DNA of 64,000 nt from Albimonas sp036154955 (GTDB lineage Bacteria; Pseudomonadota; Alphaproteobacteria; Rhodobacterales; Rhodobacteraceae). This document shows positions 32,369 through 44,314 of the stretch, in pieces (within the stretch, counting starts at the first letter, position 1; every line of letters starts with the position of its first letter). The stretch is taken from contig JAYZWL010000060.1 in assembly GCA_036154955.1 (NCBI GenBank), positions 1 through 64,000 of the forward strand. Direction: 5' to 3'. Below the pieces are notes generated by a model, which saw only the letters and a list, made by a program, of their open reading frames with translations, had not been told where the DNA came from and ran no database searches. Made by a program: the position numbers and the translations under genes.

Positions 32369-33763
32369 ATGAACGTGCTGACCAATCCCCGCTCGACCGC
32401 CGACTACCAGGCGATGGACGCCGCCCATCACTGGCACCCGTTCACCGACAGCGCCGACCTCGCGGCGAAGGGCGCGCGCGTGATCACATCCGCCAAGGGC
32501 GTGTGGCTGACCGATTCCGAGGGGAACCGGATCCTCGACGGCATGTCCGGGCTTTGGTGCGTGAACGTCGGCTACGGGCGCGAGGAGATCGTGGAGGCGG
32601 TGACGCGTCAGCTCCGCCAGCTGCCCTATTACAACACCTTCTTCCAGTGCACCCACCCCGCCGCCGCCGAGTTCGCGGAGGCGCTGGCCCAGGTGGCGCC
32701 GGCCCATATGAACCGGGTGTTCTTCACCAATTCCGGCTCGGAATCCAACGACACCGTGTTCCGGCTGGCGCGGGTCTACTGGGACTGCATGGGCAAGCCG
32801 TCGAAGAAGATCTTCATCGGTCGGCACAACGGCTATCACGGCTCGACGGCCACCGCGGTCAGCCTCGGCGGCATGTCGGCCATGCACTCCCAGTCCGGCC
32901 TGCCCTTCCCCGGTTTCGCCCATGTCGACCAGCCCTACTGGTATGGCGAGGGGCGGGATTCGGGGATGAGCCCGGAGGAATTCGGCCTCGCCCGGGCCCG
33001 CCAGCTGGAGGCGAAGATCGACGAGCTGGGCGAGGACAACGTCGCCGCCTTCATCGCCGAGCCGATCCAGGGCGCCGGCGGCGTGGTGATCCCGCCCGAG
33101 AGCTACTGGCCTGAAATCGCGCGTATCTGTCGGGAGCGGAATATCCTGCTGGTGACCGACGAGGTGATCTGCGGCTTCGGGCGCACCGGGTCGTGGTGGG
33201 GGGCGGAGACCTATGGCGTGACCCCCGACCTGATGCCGATCGCCAAGGGCATGACCTCGGGCTACCAGCCGATGGGGGGCGTGCTGATTTCGGACCGCGT
33301 GGCGGGGCCGGTGATGGAGAAGGCGGGCGAATTCTACCACGGCTACACCTATTCCGGGCACCCGGCGGCCGCCGCGGCGGGGCTCGCCAGCCTGCGGATC
33401 CTGCAGGAGGAGAAGCTGGTGGAGCGGGTGCGCGACGTGCTGGCGCCGAAGCTGGCGACGCTGTGGGGCGGGCTCGCGGATCATCCGCTGGTGGGCGAGA
33501 CCCGGACCAAGGGGTTCCTCGGGGCCATCGAGCTGGCGAAGAACCCCGCGACGGGCGAGCGGTTCGCGGGCGAAGTCGGCGCAGGCGCCCGTTGCCGGGA
33601 TCTGTGCGTGAAGAACGGGCTGGTGATGCGCGCCGTGGGCGACACCATGATCCTGTGCCCGCCCTATGTGATCACGGAAGACGAGATGGATGAGATGACC
33701 GCCAAAGCCCGCAGGACGCTGGACGACCTGGCCGACCAGCTGACCCGCGACGGGCTGATGTGA
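32369..33763 (+). CDS. Class III aminotransferase (putrescine/omega-amino acid:pyruvate type)
   Basis: PLP enzyme of 464 residues. GVWLTDSEGNRILDGMSGLWCVNVGYG, YYNTFFQCTHP, TNSGSESNDT and the PLP lysine K293 in PIAKGMTSGYQPMGG match the SpuC/omega-transaminase group, which moves amino groups from diamines or beta-alanine-like substrates to pyruvate. With the agmatinase-like gene it could form an agmatine-putrescine catabolic route. Two motif copies lie inside and one overlaps its stop. Confidence 0.92.
   Translation: MNVLTNPRSTADYQAMDAAHHWHPFTDSADLAAKGARVITSAKGVWLTDSEGNRILDGMSGLWCVNVGYGREEIVEAVTRQLRQLPYYNTFFQCTHPAAAEFAEALAQVAPAHMNRVFFTNSGSESNDTVFRLARVYWDCMGKPSKKIFIGRHNGYHGSTATAVSLGGMSAMHSQSGLPFPGFAHVDQPYWYGEGRDSGMSPEEFGLARARQLEAKIDELGEDNVAAFIAEPIQGAGGVVIPPESYWPEIARICRERNILLVTDEVICGFGRTGSWWGAETYGVTPDLMPIAKGMTSGYQPMGGVLISDRVAGPVMEKAGEFYHGYTYSGHPAAAAAGLASLRILQEEKLVERVRDVLAPKLATLWGGLADHPLVGETRTKGFLGAIELAKNPATGERFAGEVGAGARCRDLCVKNGLVMRAVGDTMILCPPYVITEDEMDEMTAKARRTLDDLADQLTRDGLM
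32479..32488. repeat. CGTGATCACA, copy 11 (one mismatch)
   Basis: Inside the aminotransferase gene. It reads CGC GTG ATC ACA (Arg-Val-Ile-Thr). Confidence 0.85.
33667..33676. repeat. TGTGATCACG, copy 12 (one mismatch)
   Basis: Inside the aminotransferase gene near its 3' end. It reads TAT GTG ATC ACG (Tyr-Val-Ile-Thr). Confidence 0.85.
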
Positions 33764-33768
33764 TCACA
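33759..33768. repeat. TGTGATCACA palindrome, copy 13 (perfect), at the aminotransferase stop
   Basis: The aminotransferase ends ATG TGA, and this TGA is inside the motif. Flanking A and T extend the palindrome to 12 bp. It lies 18 bp from the convergent small membrane protein gene. Confidence 0.9.
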
Positions 33769-33786
33769 TGAACCGGGGGGCGGTCC

Positions 33787-34002
33787 TCAGCCGAGGATCA
33801 CCCCGACCGCGACCATGGCGAGGCCGATGAAGGCCACGCCGACGGCGGCGAAGTTGACGACCTGAAGGCGGCGGAGGATGCGGCGGACCTCCTCGGGCTC
33901 CGCCGCCGCGCCGCGCAGGGACATGGCCTGGCGGATGCACCAGCCGAGCCCCGCCAGCCCCGCCAGCGCCACGACCGCGCCGATCCAGACCAGTATCGCC
34001 AT
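33787..34002 (-). CDS. Small two-helix membrane protein
   Basis: Hypothetical protein of 71 residues with two hydrophobic helices (about 4-24 and 48-70) joined by a short charged loop (EPEEVRRILRRLQ). No family is recognised. The orderly hydrophobicity pattern and the start at a clear ATG support a real gene. Confidence 0.6.
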   Translation of the reverse strand: MAILVWIGAVVALAGLAGLGWCIRQAMSLRGAAAEPEEVRRILRRLQVVNFAAVGVAFIGLAMVAVGVILG

Positions 34003-34140
34003 GCCTCGCCCCTCCGTTCCGGTTCCGCGGCCTGATGCCCGTTCCGGCGGCCGGAGGCAAGCGGCCCCCGGCCACCTGCCCCGCCGGTCCAGCGCCGCGC
34101 GGGCGACCGGGCGAAACCGGCGCGACCGACGGCGCGCGGC

Positions 34141-35340
34141 TCAGCTCCGCAGCCAGTCGGGCGCGAAGTCCAGGCGCTCGGCCTCGGCCAGGCGGGCGGC
34201 GCGCTCCAGCTCAGCGGTCAGCCCGGCGAGGCGGCCGGCGCCCATGCGCACCCCCGCCTCCGGCCAGAAGGCGCGCACGGCCAGCGCGCCGCCCTCGCGC
34301 TTCGCGTCCAGCCGGCCGATCAGCCGGTCGCCCTGCATCACCGGGAACACGTAGTAGCCGTAACGGCGCTTCGGCTCGGGGACGTAGATCTCGATGCGGT
34401 AGTGGAAGCCGAACAGCCGCTCGGCGCGTTTGCGGTCGCGCAGGGCGGGGTCGAAGGGCGACAGCAGGCGGACCCGGGCGCCGGGATCGGGCAGGGTCGC
34501 GGCCTCGTCCAGCGCGGCGAGGGTGGAGAGGCTGCGGCGGCGGGTTCCGTCCGCCATCTCCACCTCCGCCTCCACCACCCGGCCTGACGCGAGCGCGCCG
34601 GCGCACCACGCCTTCGCCTCGTCGCGGGTCACGATATCGAAGAAATCGGCGAGTTCGCCCGCGGTCCCGAAACCCAGCCGGTCGAGCGCCGCGGACATGG
34701 CCCAGTCGACCACCTCCGCCTCCTCGCGGCGGGCGTTGAGATGTTCGGCCGGGATCACCCGCTCGGTCAGGTCGTAGAATTTCTGGAACCCCTCGCGGTG
34801 GGAGATCGCGAGCCGCCCCGAGCGCCACAGGAATTCCAGCGCGGTCTTGGAGGGATGCCAGTCCCACCAGCCCGTCGCGCCGCCGCGCCCTTCCTCCGGC
34901 CCCACGTCGCGGGCGCAGGCGGGGCCGTGGTCGGAGACGTGGCGCAGGATGGCGTCCAGCTCGGCGTTCCAGCCCTCGCCATGCCATTGCGGCCAGCGGG
35001 CCTGCATCCGCGCCTCGTCCCGGGCGAATTTCAGCCGCCACATGGGGTGGAAGGCCATCGGGATGACCGAGGCGTCGTGGGTCCAGTGTTCGAACGCCGC
35101 GCGGTCGCGGGCCACCAGCCTTTGCAGGGCGGGCGGGCGGTAGCGGCCGCGGCGGGACCACAGGATCAGGTCATGGGCGCGGGCGAGGGTGCGGACGCTG
35201 TCCACCTGCACGAAGCCCAGCCGGTCGAGCACGCCGGCGAGGTCCGCCCCGGTCCCCGGCCCGGGTTCGGGCCGCAGCAGCAGGTGACGGTCGAGGAACA
35301 GCCGCCGGGCGCGGGCGTTGTCGAGCAGGGGAAGCGTCAT
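34141..35340 (-). CDS. YcaQ/AlkX-like winged-helix DNA glycosylase
   Basis: Protein of 399 residues in the HTH_42 (AlkZ/AlkX) family. The diagnostic QxD catalytic motif is at Q45-V-D47 (FVQVDSVRTLARAHDLILWSR), and three winged-helix repeats follow. YcaQ-type enzymes remove bulky or crosslinked alkylated bases such as those from nitrogen mustards. ATG 35340 gives the family N-terminus directly before the LFLDRHLL helix. Confidence 0.88.
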   Translation of the reverse strand: MTLPLLDNARARRLFLDRHLLLRPEPGPGTGADLAGVLDRLGFVQVDSVRTLARAHDLILWSRRGRYRPPALQRLVARDRAAFEHWTHDASVIPMAFHPMWRLKFARDEARMQARWPQWHGEGWNAELDAILRHVSDHGPACARDVGPEEGRGGATGWWDWHPSKTALEFLWRSGRLAISHREGFQKFYDLTERVIPAEHLNARREEAEVVDWAMSAALDRLGFGTAGELADFFDIVTRDEAKAWCAGALASGRVVEAEVEMADGTRRRSLSTLAALDEAATLPDPGARVRLLSPFDPALRDRKRAERLFGFHYRIEIYVPEPKRRYGYYVFPVMQGDRLIGRLDAKREGGALAVRAFWPEAGVRMGAGRLAGLTAELERAARLAEAERLDFAPDWLRS

Positions 35341-35397
35341 GGGCGCGAGACTAGCGGGGGCGAAGGCCGGGCGACAGGGGCCGCCCGGCCTGTCCAT

Positions 35398-39042
<3,645 letters not shown>

Positions 39043-39121
39043 GTCCGCATCCCCTGTCGCATCCGTGTTGTCCGGACTATCGCTTGGTTTTCGGCGGAGG
39101 CAACCGGGGCGGGGTGCGACG

Positions 39122-39598
39122 ATGGAGCTTAGGGGGCTGGAGGCGGCGGATCTCGGCGGGGTGGCGGAGATCTGGAACCCGATCATCCGCGACACCAACA
39201 TCACCTTCACCGATATCGAGAAGACGCCGGAGGCGCTGGCGGAATGGCTGGGCGCCGGCGGCCCGCGCCTGGGCGCGTTCGAGGGCGGGCGACTGATGGG
39301 CTTCGCCTCGGCCGGGCAGTTCCGCGGCGGGCCGGGCTATCGCTTCACCTTCGAGCATTCGGTGCATCTGGCGCCGGAGGCGCGGGGTAGGGGCCTCGCG
39401 CGCCCGCTGATGGAAGCGATGTTCACGGCGCTGCGGCCGCTCGGCGTGCATTCGCTGATCGGGGCGATCACCGGGGACAACCGCGCCTCGCTGGCGCTGC
39501 ACGCCCGGCTGGGCTTCGTCGAGGTGGGGCGGATGGAAGAGGCCGGGTGGAAATTCGGGCGCTGGCATGCGCTGGTGCTGGTGGAGAAGCGGCTCTGA
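39122..39598 (+). CDS. GNAT N-acetyltransferase (phosphinothricin-acetyltransferase-like)
   Basis: Protein of 158 residues. The family N-terminus (LRGLEAADLGGVAEIWNPIIRDTNITF), the acetyl-CoA loop EARGRGLARPLMEAM and the NRASLALHARLGF motif match the PAT/Pat-like branch acting on amino-acid analogues. It is divergent from oxoprolinase with only 79 bp between start codons, so they may share a control region. Confidence 0.85.
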   Translation: MELRGLEAADLGGVAEIWNPIIRDTNITFTDIEKTPEALAEWLGAGGPRLGAFEGGRLMGFASAGQFRGGPGYRFTFEHSVHLAPEARGRGLARPLMEAMFTALRPLGVHSLIGAITGDNRASLALHARLGFVEVGRMEEAGWKFGRWHALVLVEKRL

Positions 39599-39692
39599 TC
39601 CCGGTCCCTGCGCGGCGCGCGCGTCACCTTGACCGACCGGGCCGCGCCGACCGCGCCTCGCCGCCGCCGCGCGCGGCCGTTATGCTCCTCCC

Positions 39693-40385
39693 ATGTCGAT
39701 CTGGACCCGCATAGCCGAGGCCTTGCAGGCGCTGCGCGAGGGCGAAAGCCTCTCGGAGGTGTTCGGCCGCCTGAAGACCCCGCCCGAGCAGTCGGTGGGC
39801 TTCGCCATCGCCGTCATCGCGCTGGGCGCCAAGATGGCCAAGGCCGACGGGCAGGTGACCCGCAACGAGGTCGCGGCCTTCCGCGACGTGTTCCACATCC
39901 CCCCGGAGGCGGAGCGGCAGGCGGCGCGGGTGTTCAACCTCGCCCGCCGGGACGTGGCCGGGTTCGACGGCTACGCGCGGTCGGTCGCGCGCATGTTCGG
40001 CGATCGGACCGAGCCGCTGGCCGACCTGCTGGAGGGCCTGTTCCACATCGCCGCCGCGGACGGCGAGTTCCACCCGGACGAGGAGGCGTTCCTGCGCCGG
40101 GTGTGGGAGATCTTCGGCCTGCCCGAGCCGGTGTTCCGCGGCCTGCGCGCCCGCTACGCGCCCGGCGCCGACCCCGACCCCTGGGCGGTGTTGGGGGTGG
40201 AGCCCGACGCGCCGCTGGACGAGGTGCGCGCCGCCTGGCGCCGTCTGGTGCGCGAGAGCCATCCCGACCGGATGATCGCCCGCGGCGTGCCGGAGGAGGC
40301 GGTGCGCCTCGCAACCCAGCGCCTGGTCGACATCAACAAGGCGTGGGAGGAGATCTCGGCCCTGCGCAGTCCCGCGCAGGGCTGA
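39693..40385 (+). CDS. DjlA-like J-domain protein with TerB domain
   Basis: Protein of 230 residues. A TerB-like helical domain (about 25-140, with IALGAKMAKADGQVTRNE and AAADGEFHPDEEAFLRRV acidic repeats) is followed by a J domain (about 165-225) with the HPD motif at residues 190-192. It should stimulate DnaK ATPase. Unlike E. coli DjlA it lacks an N-terminal membrane helix, as is common in alphaproteobacteria. Confidence 0.92.
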   Translation: MSIWTRIAEALQALREGESLSEVFGRLKTPPEQSVGFAIAVIALGAKMAKADGQVTRNEVAAFRDVFHIPPEAERQAARVFNLARRDVAGFDGYARSVARMFGDRTEPLADLLEGLFHIAAADGEFHPDEEAFLRRVWEIFGLPEPVFRGLRARYAPGADPDPWAVLGVEPDAPLDEVRAAWRRLVRESHPDRMIARGVPEEAVRLATQRLVDINKAWEEISALRSPAQG

Positions 40386-40544
40386 CGGGGCGACGGCTTG
40401 GGGGCGGCTGGGGTCGCGCGGGGTCCCGGCTCACGCCACGTCGCCCGCCGCCGGGGCCTTGCTTTCGGGGGTTTCGCCGTATTTGTGAAAGCGCGCGGCC
40501 GTTCCGACCGTCCGCCCGCCCGCTCCCCCGCCGGAGGATCCGCC

Positions 40545-41063
40545 ATGGCCGAGACCGAACCCGAAGCCGCCGCCCTCCGCCTGCGCCGCGCCCTGGGCCG
40601 CTTCGCCACCGGGGTCACGGTGATCACCACCCGCGCGCCCGACGGCTCGGCGCTGGGCTTCACCGCCAATTCCTTCAACTCGGTGTCGCTGAACCCGCCG
40701 CTGATCCTGTGGTCGCTGGCCCGAAGCTCGGAGCGGCTGGGCGCCTATCGGGGGGCCGATTATTACGCGGTCAACGTGCTCGCCGCCCATCAGGAGGGGC
40801 TGGCGCGCCAGTTCGCCGGCCCGCCCGAGACCCGTTTCGACGCGGTGGACTGGGCCGACGGTCTGGGCGGGGCACCGGTGCTGGCCGGGGCGCTGGCGGT
40901 GTTCGAATGCGCCCATGAGGCGGTCTATCCCGCCGGCGACCATGAGCTGTTCATCGGCCGGGTCGAGCGGGTCACGGAGACGCCGGGCGACCCGCTGACC
41001 TTCTTCGGCGGCGGCTTCTTCACCCTGCTGGGCGAATACCGCCCGCCCTCGGGCGAAAGCTGA
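40545..41063 (+). CDS. Flavin reductase family protein
   Basis: FMN-binding split-barrel protein of 172 residues. ALGRFATGVTVITTRAPDG and GFTANSFNSVSLNPPLILWSL are the family's FMN-binding motifs. Such proteins supply reduced FMN to monooxygenases or are oxygenase partners. ATG 40545 has GGAGG upstream. The partner oxygenase is not nearby. Confidence 0.9.
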   Translation: MAETEPEAAALRLRRALGRFATGVTVITTRAPDGSALGFTANSFNSVSLNPPLILWSLARSSERLGAYRGADYYAVNVLAAHQEGLARQFAGPPETRFDAVDWADGLGGAPVLAGALAVFECAHEAVYPAGDHELFIGRVERVTETPGDPLTFFGGGFFTLLGEYRPPSGES

Positions 41064-41227
41064 CGCCTCCCTGGGCGCGCCCGCCCCGAAAACCCCCGCT
41101 TGCCGCCCCGCCGCGCCGCGGTTAGGGTCCGCGCCCTGCCGAGGCGGCCCGCGAAGACGCGAGTCGCCTCGGCGCGCATGAAAAATCGCGGAAAATCCGC
41201 GTCACTCGACACGCAAAGGAGCGCGCC

Positions 41228-42100
41228 ATGTTCAAGGGGTCGATCACAGCCCTGGTGACGCCGTTCAAGGACGGCAGGCTGGACGAGGCCGCGCTCAAAA
41301 AACTCGTGGACTGGCAGATCGCCGAGGGCTCCGACGGCCTCGTCCCGGTCGGCACCACGGGCGAGAGCCCGACGCTCACCCATGAGGAGCATCGCCGCGT
41401 CGTCTCCATCGTGGTGGAGACCGCGGCCGGCCGCGTGCCGGTGATCGCGGGCGCGGGATCGAACAACACCGCCGAGGCCATCGACTTCTGCCAGCATGCG
41501 GAAGACGCCGGCGCCGACGCGGTGCTGATCGTGACGCCCTATTACAACAAGCCCTCCCAGCGGGGGATGATCGCGCATTTCACGGCCCTGCACGACGCCT
41601 GCAAGCTGCCGATCATCATCTACAACATCCCCCCGCGCTCGGTCGTCGACATGACGCCCGAGACCATGGGCCAGCTCGCCACCCTGCCGCGGATCGTGGG
41701 CGTCAAGGACGCGACCGGCGACATCACCCGCGTCTCCAAGCAGCGGATCACCTGCGGGCGGGACTTCATCCAGCTCTCGGGCAACGACGACATGGCGCTG
41801 GGGCACAACGCCCATGGCGGCGTCGGCTGCATCTCGGTCACCGCCAACGTGGCCCCGAAACTGTGCGCCGAGTTCCAGGCCGCGACGCTGCAGGGGGATT
41901 ACGGCAAGGCGCTCGACTATCAGGACCGGCTGATGCCCCTGCATATGGCGCTGTTCCGCGAGCCGAACCCGACCGGGCCGAAATACGCCCTGTCGCTGCT
42001 CGGCGTCTGCACGGACGAGGTCCGCTCCCCGATGGTCCCCATCGAGGAGTCGACCAAGGCCGAAATCCGCGGGGCGATGGCGCATGCCGGGCTGATCTGA
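41228..42100 (+). CDS. dapA: 4-hydroxy-tetrahydrodipicolinate synthase
   Basis: Condenses pyruvate with aspartate semialdehyde in lysine and diaminopimelate synthesis. The 290-residue protein carries GTTGESPTLTHEEH, PYYNKPSQRG with the catalytic tyrosine, YNIPPRSVVDM and the Schiff-base lysine in GVKDATGD (near residue 162). AAAGGAG lies just before the ATG. smpB follows after 25 bp. Confidence 0.96.
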   Translation: MFKGSITALVTPFKDGRLDEAALKKLVDWQIAEGSDGLVPVGTTGESPTLTHEEHRRVVSIVVETAAGRVPVIAGAGSNNTAEAIDFCQHAEDAGADAVLIVTPYYNKPSQRGMIAHFTALHDACKLPIIIYNIPPRSVVDMTPETMGQLATLPRIVGVKDATGDITRVSKQRITCGRDFIQLSGNDDMALGHNAHGGVGCISVTANVAPKLCAEFQAATLQGDYGKALDYQDRLMPLHMALFREPNPTGPKYALSLLGVCTDEVRSPMVPIEESTKAEIRGAMAHAGLI

Positions 42101-42125
42101 GCCCGACCGCGCCTATATCCAAGCC

Positions 42126-42599
42126 ATGGCCAAGAAGTCCGATCCCAATTCCAAGCTGATCGCGGAGAACCGCCGCGCCCGCTTCGACTACGCCATCGAG
42201 GACGATCTCGAGGCGGGGATCGTGCTGCTCGGCTCCGAGGTGAAGGCGCTGCGCACCGCGCAGGCCAATATCGCGGAAAGCTACGCCTCGGTCGAAGGGG
42301 GCGAATTGTGGCTGATCAACAGCTACATCGCCCCCTACGGCCAGGCCGACAAGTTCAAGCACGAGGAGCGGCGGCGACGGAAGCTGCTGGTCTCGCGGCG
42401 GGAACTGTCGAAGCTGTGGAACGAGACCAAGCGCGGCGGCATGACCATCGTGCCGCTGCGCATGTATTTCAACGAACGCGGCATGGCGAAGCTGAAGATC
42501 GGCATCGCCAGAGGCAAGAAGACCGTGGACAAGCGTGAAGGCCAGAAGCAGCGCGACTGGCAGCGCGACAAGGCGCGGCTGCTCAAGCAGCACGGCTAG
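42126..42599 (+). CDS. smpB: SsrA-binding protein SmpB
   Basis: tmRNA partner in ribosome rescue. The 157-residue protein shows NRRARFDYAIEDDLEAGIVLLGSEVKALR, YIAPY and the basic C-terminal tail KKTVDKREGQKQRDWQRDKARLLK that enters the mRNA channel. Length and motifs are complete. ssrA itself is not seen in the window. Confidence 0.97.
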   Translation: MAKKSDPNSKLIAENRRARFDYAIEDDLEAGIVLLGSEVKALRTAQANIAESYASVEGGELWLINSYIAPYGQADKFKHEERRRRKLLVSRRELSKLWNETKRGGMTIVPLRMYFNERGMAKLKIGIARGKKTVDKREGQKQRDWQRDKARLLKQHG

Positions 42600-42728
42600 A
42601 CGGCCGGGGCGCCGCGGGCGCCGCCCCCTCCCTCCTCGCGTCCCCCGAAGCCGCCCGACAGGGCGCGCCGGGGCGCCGGCCGGGTCGGCGCGGACCGGCG
42701 CCGGCGATATGGGGGAGGAGACCCGAGA

Positions 42729-43472
42729 ATGACCGCCAGACCTGACGAAACCCGGCTGCTCGCCGCGCTGGAGGCCACCTGGCCCCCGGCCTCTGTGGAC
42801 GAGAGCGCGGCCCCCCGCTGGCGCCTGCGCGACGGCGCGGGGGCGGGCAAGCGGGTGGACTCGGCCCGCGCGCTCGACCCGGCGGCGGAGATCGCGCCGG
42901 CCGCCGCCGCCATGCGCGCCGCCGGGCGGCGACCGCTGGTGCAGGTCTCCTCCGATCAGTCCGCGCTGGACGCGACGCTGGAGGCGGAGGGCTGGGAGGT
43001 CGTGGACCCGACCCTGCTGATGGTCGCCCCCGTCGCCGCGCTGGCCGCGCATGAGGCGCCCAAGGGCGTGAAATCGGTGCTGGTGCGCACCCGTCTGGTG
43101 CTGCTGGACGAGATCTGGGAGGCCGGCGGCATCGGCCCCGCCCGCCGCGCCCTGATGGACCGCTGCGCCCTGCCCAAGGCCACGATCATGACCCGCACCG
43201 ACGACGTGGTCGGCGGCCTGTCCTTCGTGGCGGTGGACGGCGACGTGGCGATGATCCACGCGGTCGAGGTCCGCCCCGAGGTCCGCCGCCGGGGCGTGGC
43301 CCGCGCCGGGCTCGCCGCCGCGGCCCGTTTCGCCGCCGAGGCCGGGGCGGACTGGCTGGCGCTGGCCGTCACCGAAGCCAACGCCGGGGCCCGCGCGCTT
43401 TACGACGGCGCGGGCATGGAAACCGTCGGCCGCTACCACTACCGTCAGGCCCCGGAGACGGGCCGCGCCTGA
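42729..43472 (+). CDS. GNAT N-acetyltransferase
   Basis: Protein of 247 residues. The C-terminal half is a GNAT domain (VEVRPEVRRRGVARAGLAAAARF, NAGARALYDGAGM). The N-terminal half looks like a second, degenerate GNAT-like lobe (QVSSDQSALDATLEAEGWEVVDPTLLM). GGGAGGAGA precedes the ATG. Substrate is unknown. A 25-bp gap separates it from the following AhpD-like gene. Confidence 0.8.
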   Translation: MTARPDETRLLAALEATWPPASVDESAAPRWRLRDGAGAGKRVDSARALDPAAEIAPAAAAMRAAGRRPLVQVSSDQSALDATLEAEGWEVVDPTLLMVAPVAALAAHEAPKGVKSVLVRTRLVLLDEIWEAGGIGPARRALMDRCALPKATIMTRTDDVVGGLSFVAVDGDVAMIHAVEVRPEVRRRGVARAGLAAAARFAAEAGADWLALAVTEANAGARALYDGAGMETVGRYHYRQAPETGRA

Positions 43473-43497
43473 CACGGCCCGCATGGGAGGATCCGAG

Positions 43498-44163
43498 ATG
43501 AGCGACAAGAAGAAAACCGCGCCGAAGAAGAAGAAGGCCGCGAAGCCCGAGACCGCGGCCGCCCCCGCGCCCGCCGCCGTGAGCGGCCCGACCCTGCCCG
43601 AGGGCCTGCCGACCGCGCTGAACCTGCCCCCCGCCGACCCGCTGCCCGAGGACGTGGCCAAGTATTTCCGGGTCTGCGAGGAAAAGCTGGGGATGGTCCC
43701 CAACGTCCTGCTCTCCTACGCCTTCGCGCCGGAGAAGCTGCGGGCGTTCTCGACCCTCTACAACGACCTGATGCTGGCGGATTCGGGCCTGACCAAGCTG
43801 GAGCGGGAGATGATCGCGGTGGCCGTGTCCTCGGTGAACCGCTGCTTCTACTGCCTGACCGCCCATGGCGCCGCGGTGCGTCAGCTCTCGGGCGACCCGA
43901 AGCTGGGCGAGATGCTGGTGATGAACTACCGCGCCGCGCCGCTGGACCCGCGGCAGCGGGCGATGCTGGATTTCTCGGTGAAGATGACCGAGGCGAGCTA
44001 TCGCATCGAGGAGGCCGACCGCGAGGAGCTGCGCGCCGTGGGCTTCTCCGACAAGGACATCTGGGACATCGCCGCGGTGGCCGGGTTCTACAACATGACC
44101 AACCGGATGAGCTCCGCCATCGATATGCGTCCGAACGACGAGTATCACGGCCAGGCGCGCTGA
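43498..44163 (+). CDS. AhpD-like alkylhydroperoxidase/peroxidase-related protein
   Basis: Protein of 221 residues with a Lys/Ala-rich N-terminal tail (about 35 residues) and a carboxymuconolactone decarboxylase-fold domain. The redox motif C116-x-x-C119-x-x-x-H123 (RCFYCLTAHG) is intact, as in peroxidase-related AhpD-like proteins that reduce peroxides. The charged lysine-rich tail is a variable extension. ATG 43498 is favoured over 43483 by GGGAGG spacing. Confidence 0.87.
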   Translation: MSDKKKTAPKKKKAAKPETAAAPAPAAVSGPTLPEGLPTALNLPPADPLPEDVAKYFRVCEEKLGMVPNVLLSYAFAPEKLRAFSTLYNDLMLADSGLTKLEREMIAVAVSSVNRCFYCLTAHGAAVRQLSGDPKLGEMLVMNYRAAPLDPRQRAMLDFSVKMTEASYRIEEADREELRAVGFSDKDIWDIAAVAGFYNMTNRMSSAIDMRPNDEYHGQAR

Positions 44164-44195
44164 AGGCCTGACTCGGGCGGGACTTCGCGCGGCGC

Positions 44196-44263
44196 GCCCC
44201 GGGCCTGACCCGGGGCCTCCCGCCGGCGGCGCCCCGCACGAGGCCCCGGATCAAGTCCGGGGC
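44196..44263. repeat. Paired REP-like palindromes
   Basis: Two 21-nt palindromes at 44196-44216 (stem GCCCCGGG/CCCGGGGC, loop CCTGA) and 44243-44263 (stem GCCCCGGA/TCCGGGGC, loop TCAAG). The loops are near reverse complements, so the pair is head-to-head, like a bacterial BIME. They lie between the convergent AhpD-like and MATE genes. Confidence 0.8.
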
Positions 44264-44314
44264 GCTCGGCCTGCGCGGACCCTCGTCAGGTGGGCATGGA
44301 AGCGGGCGGGGGCC

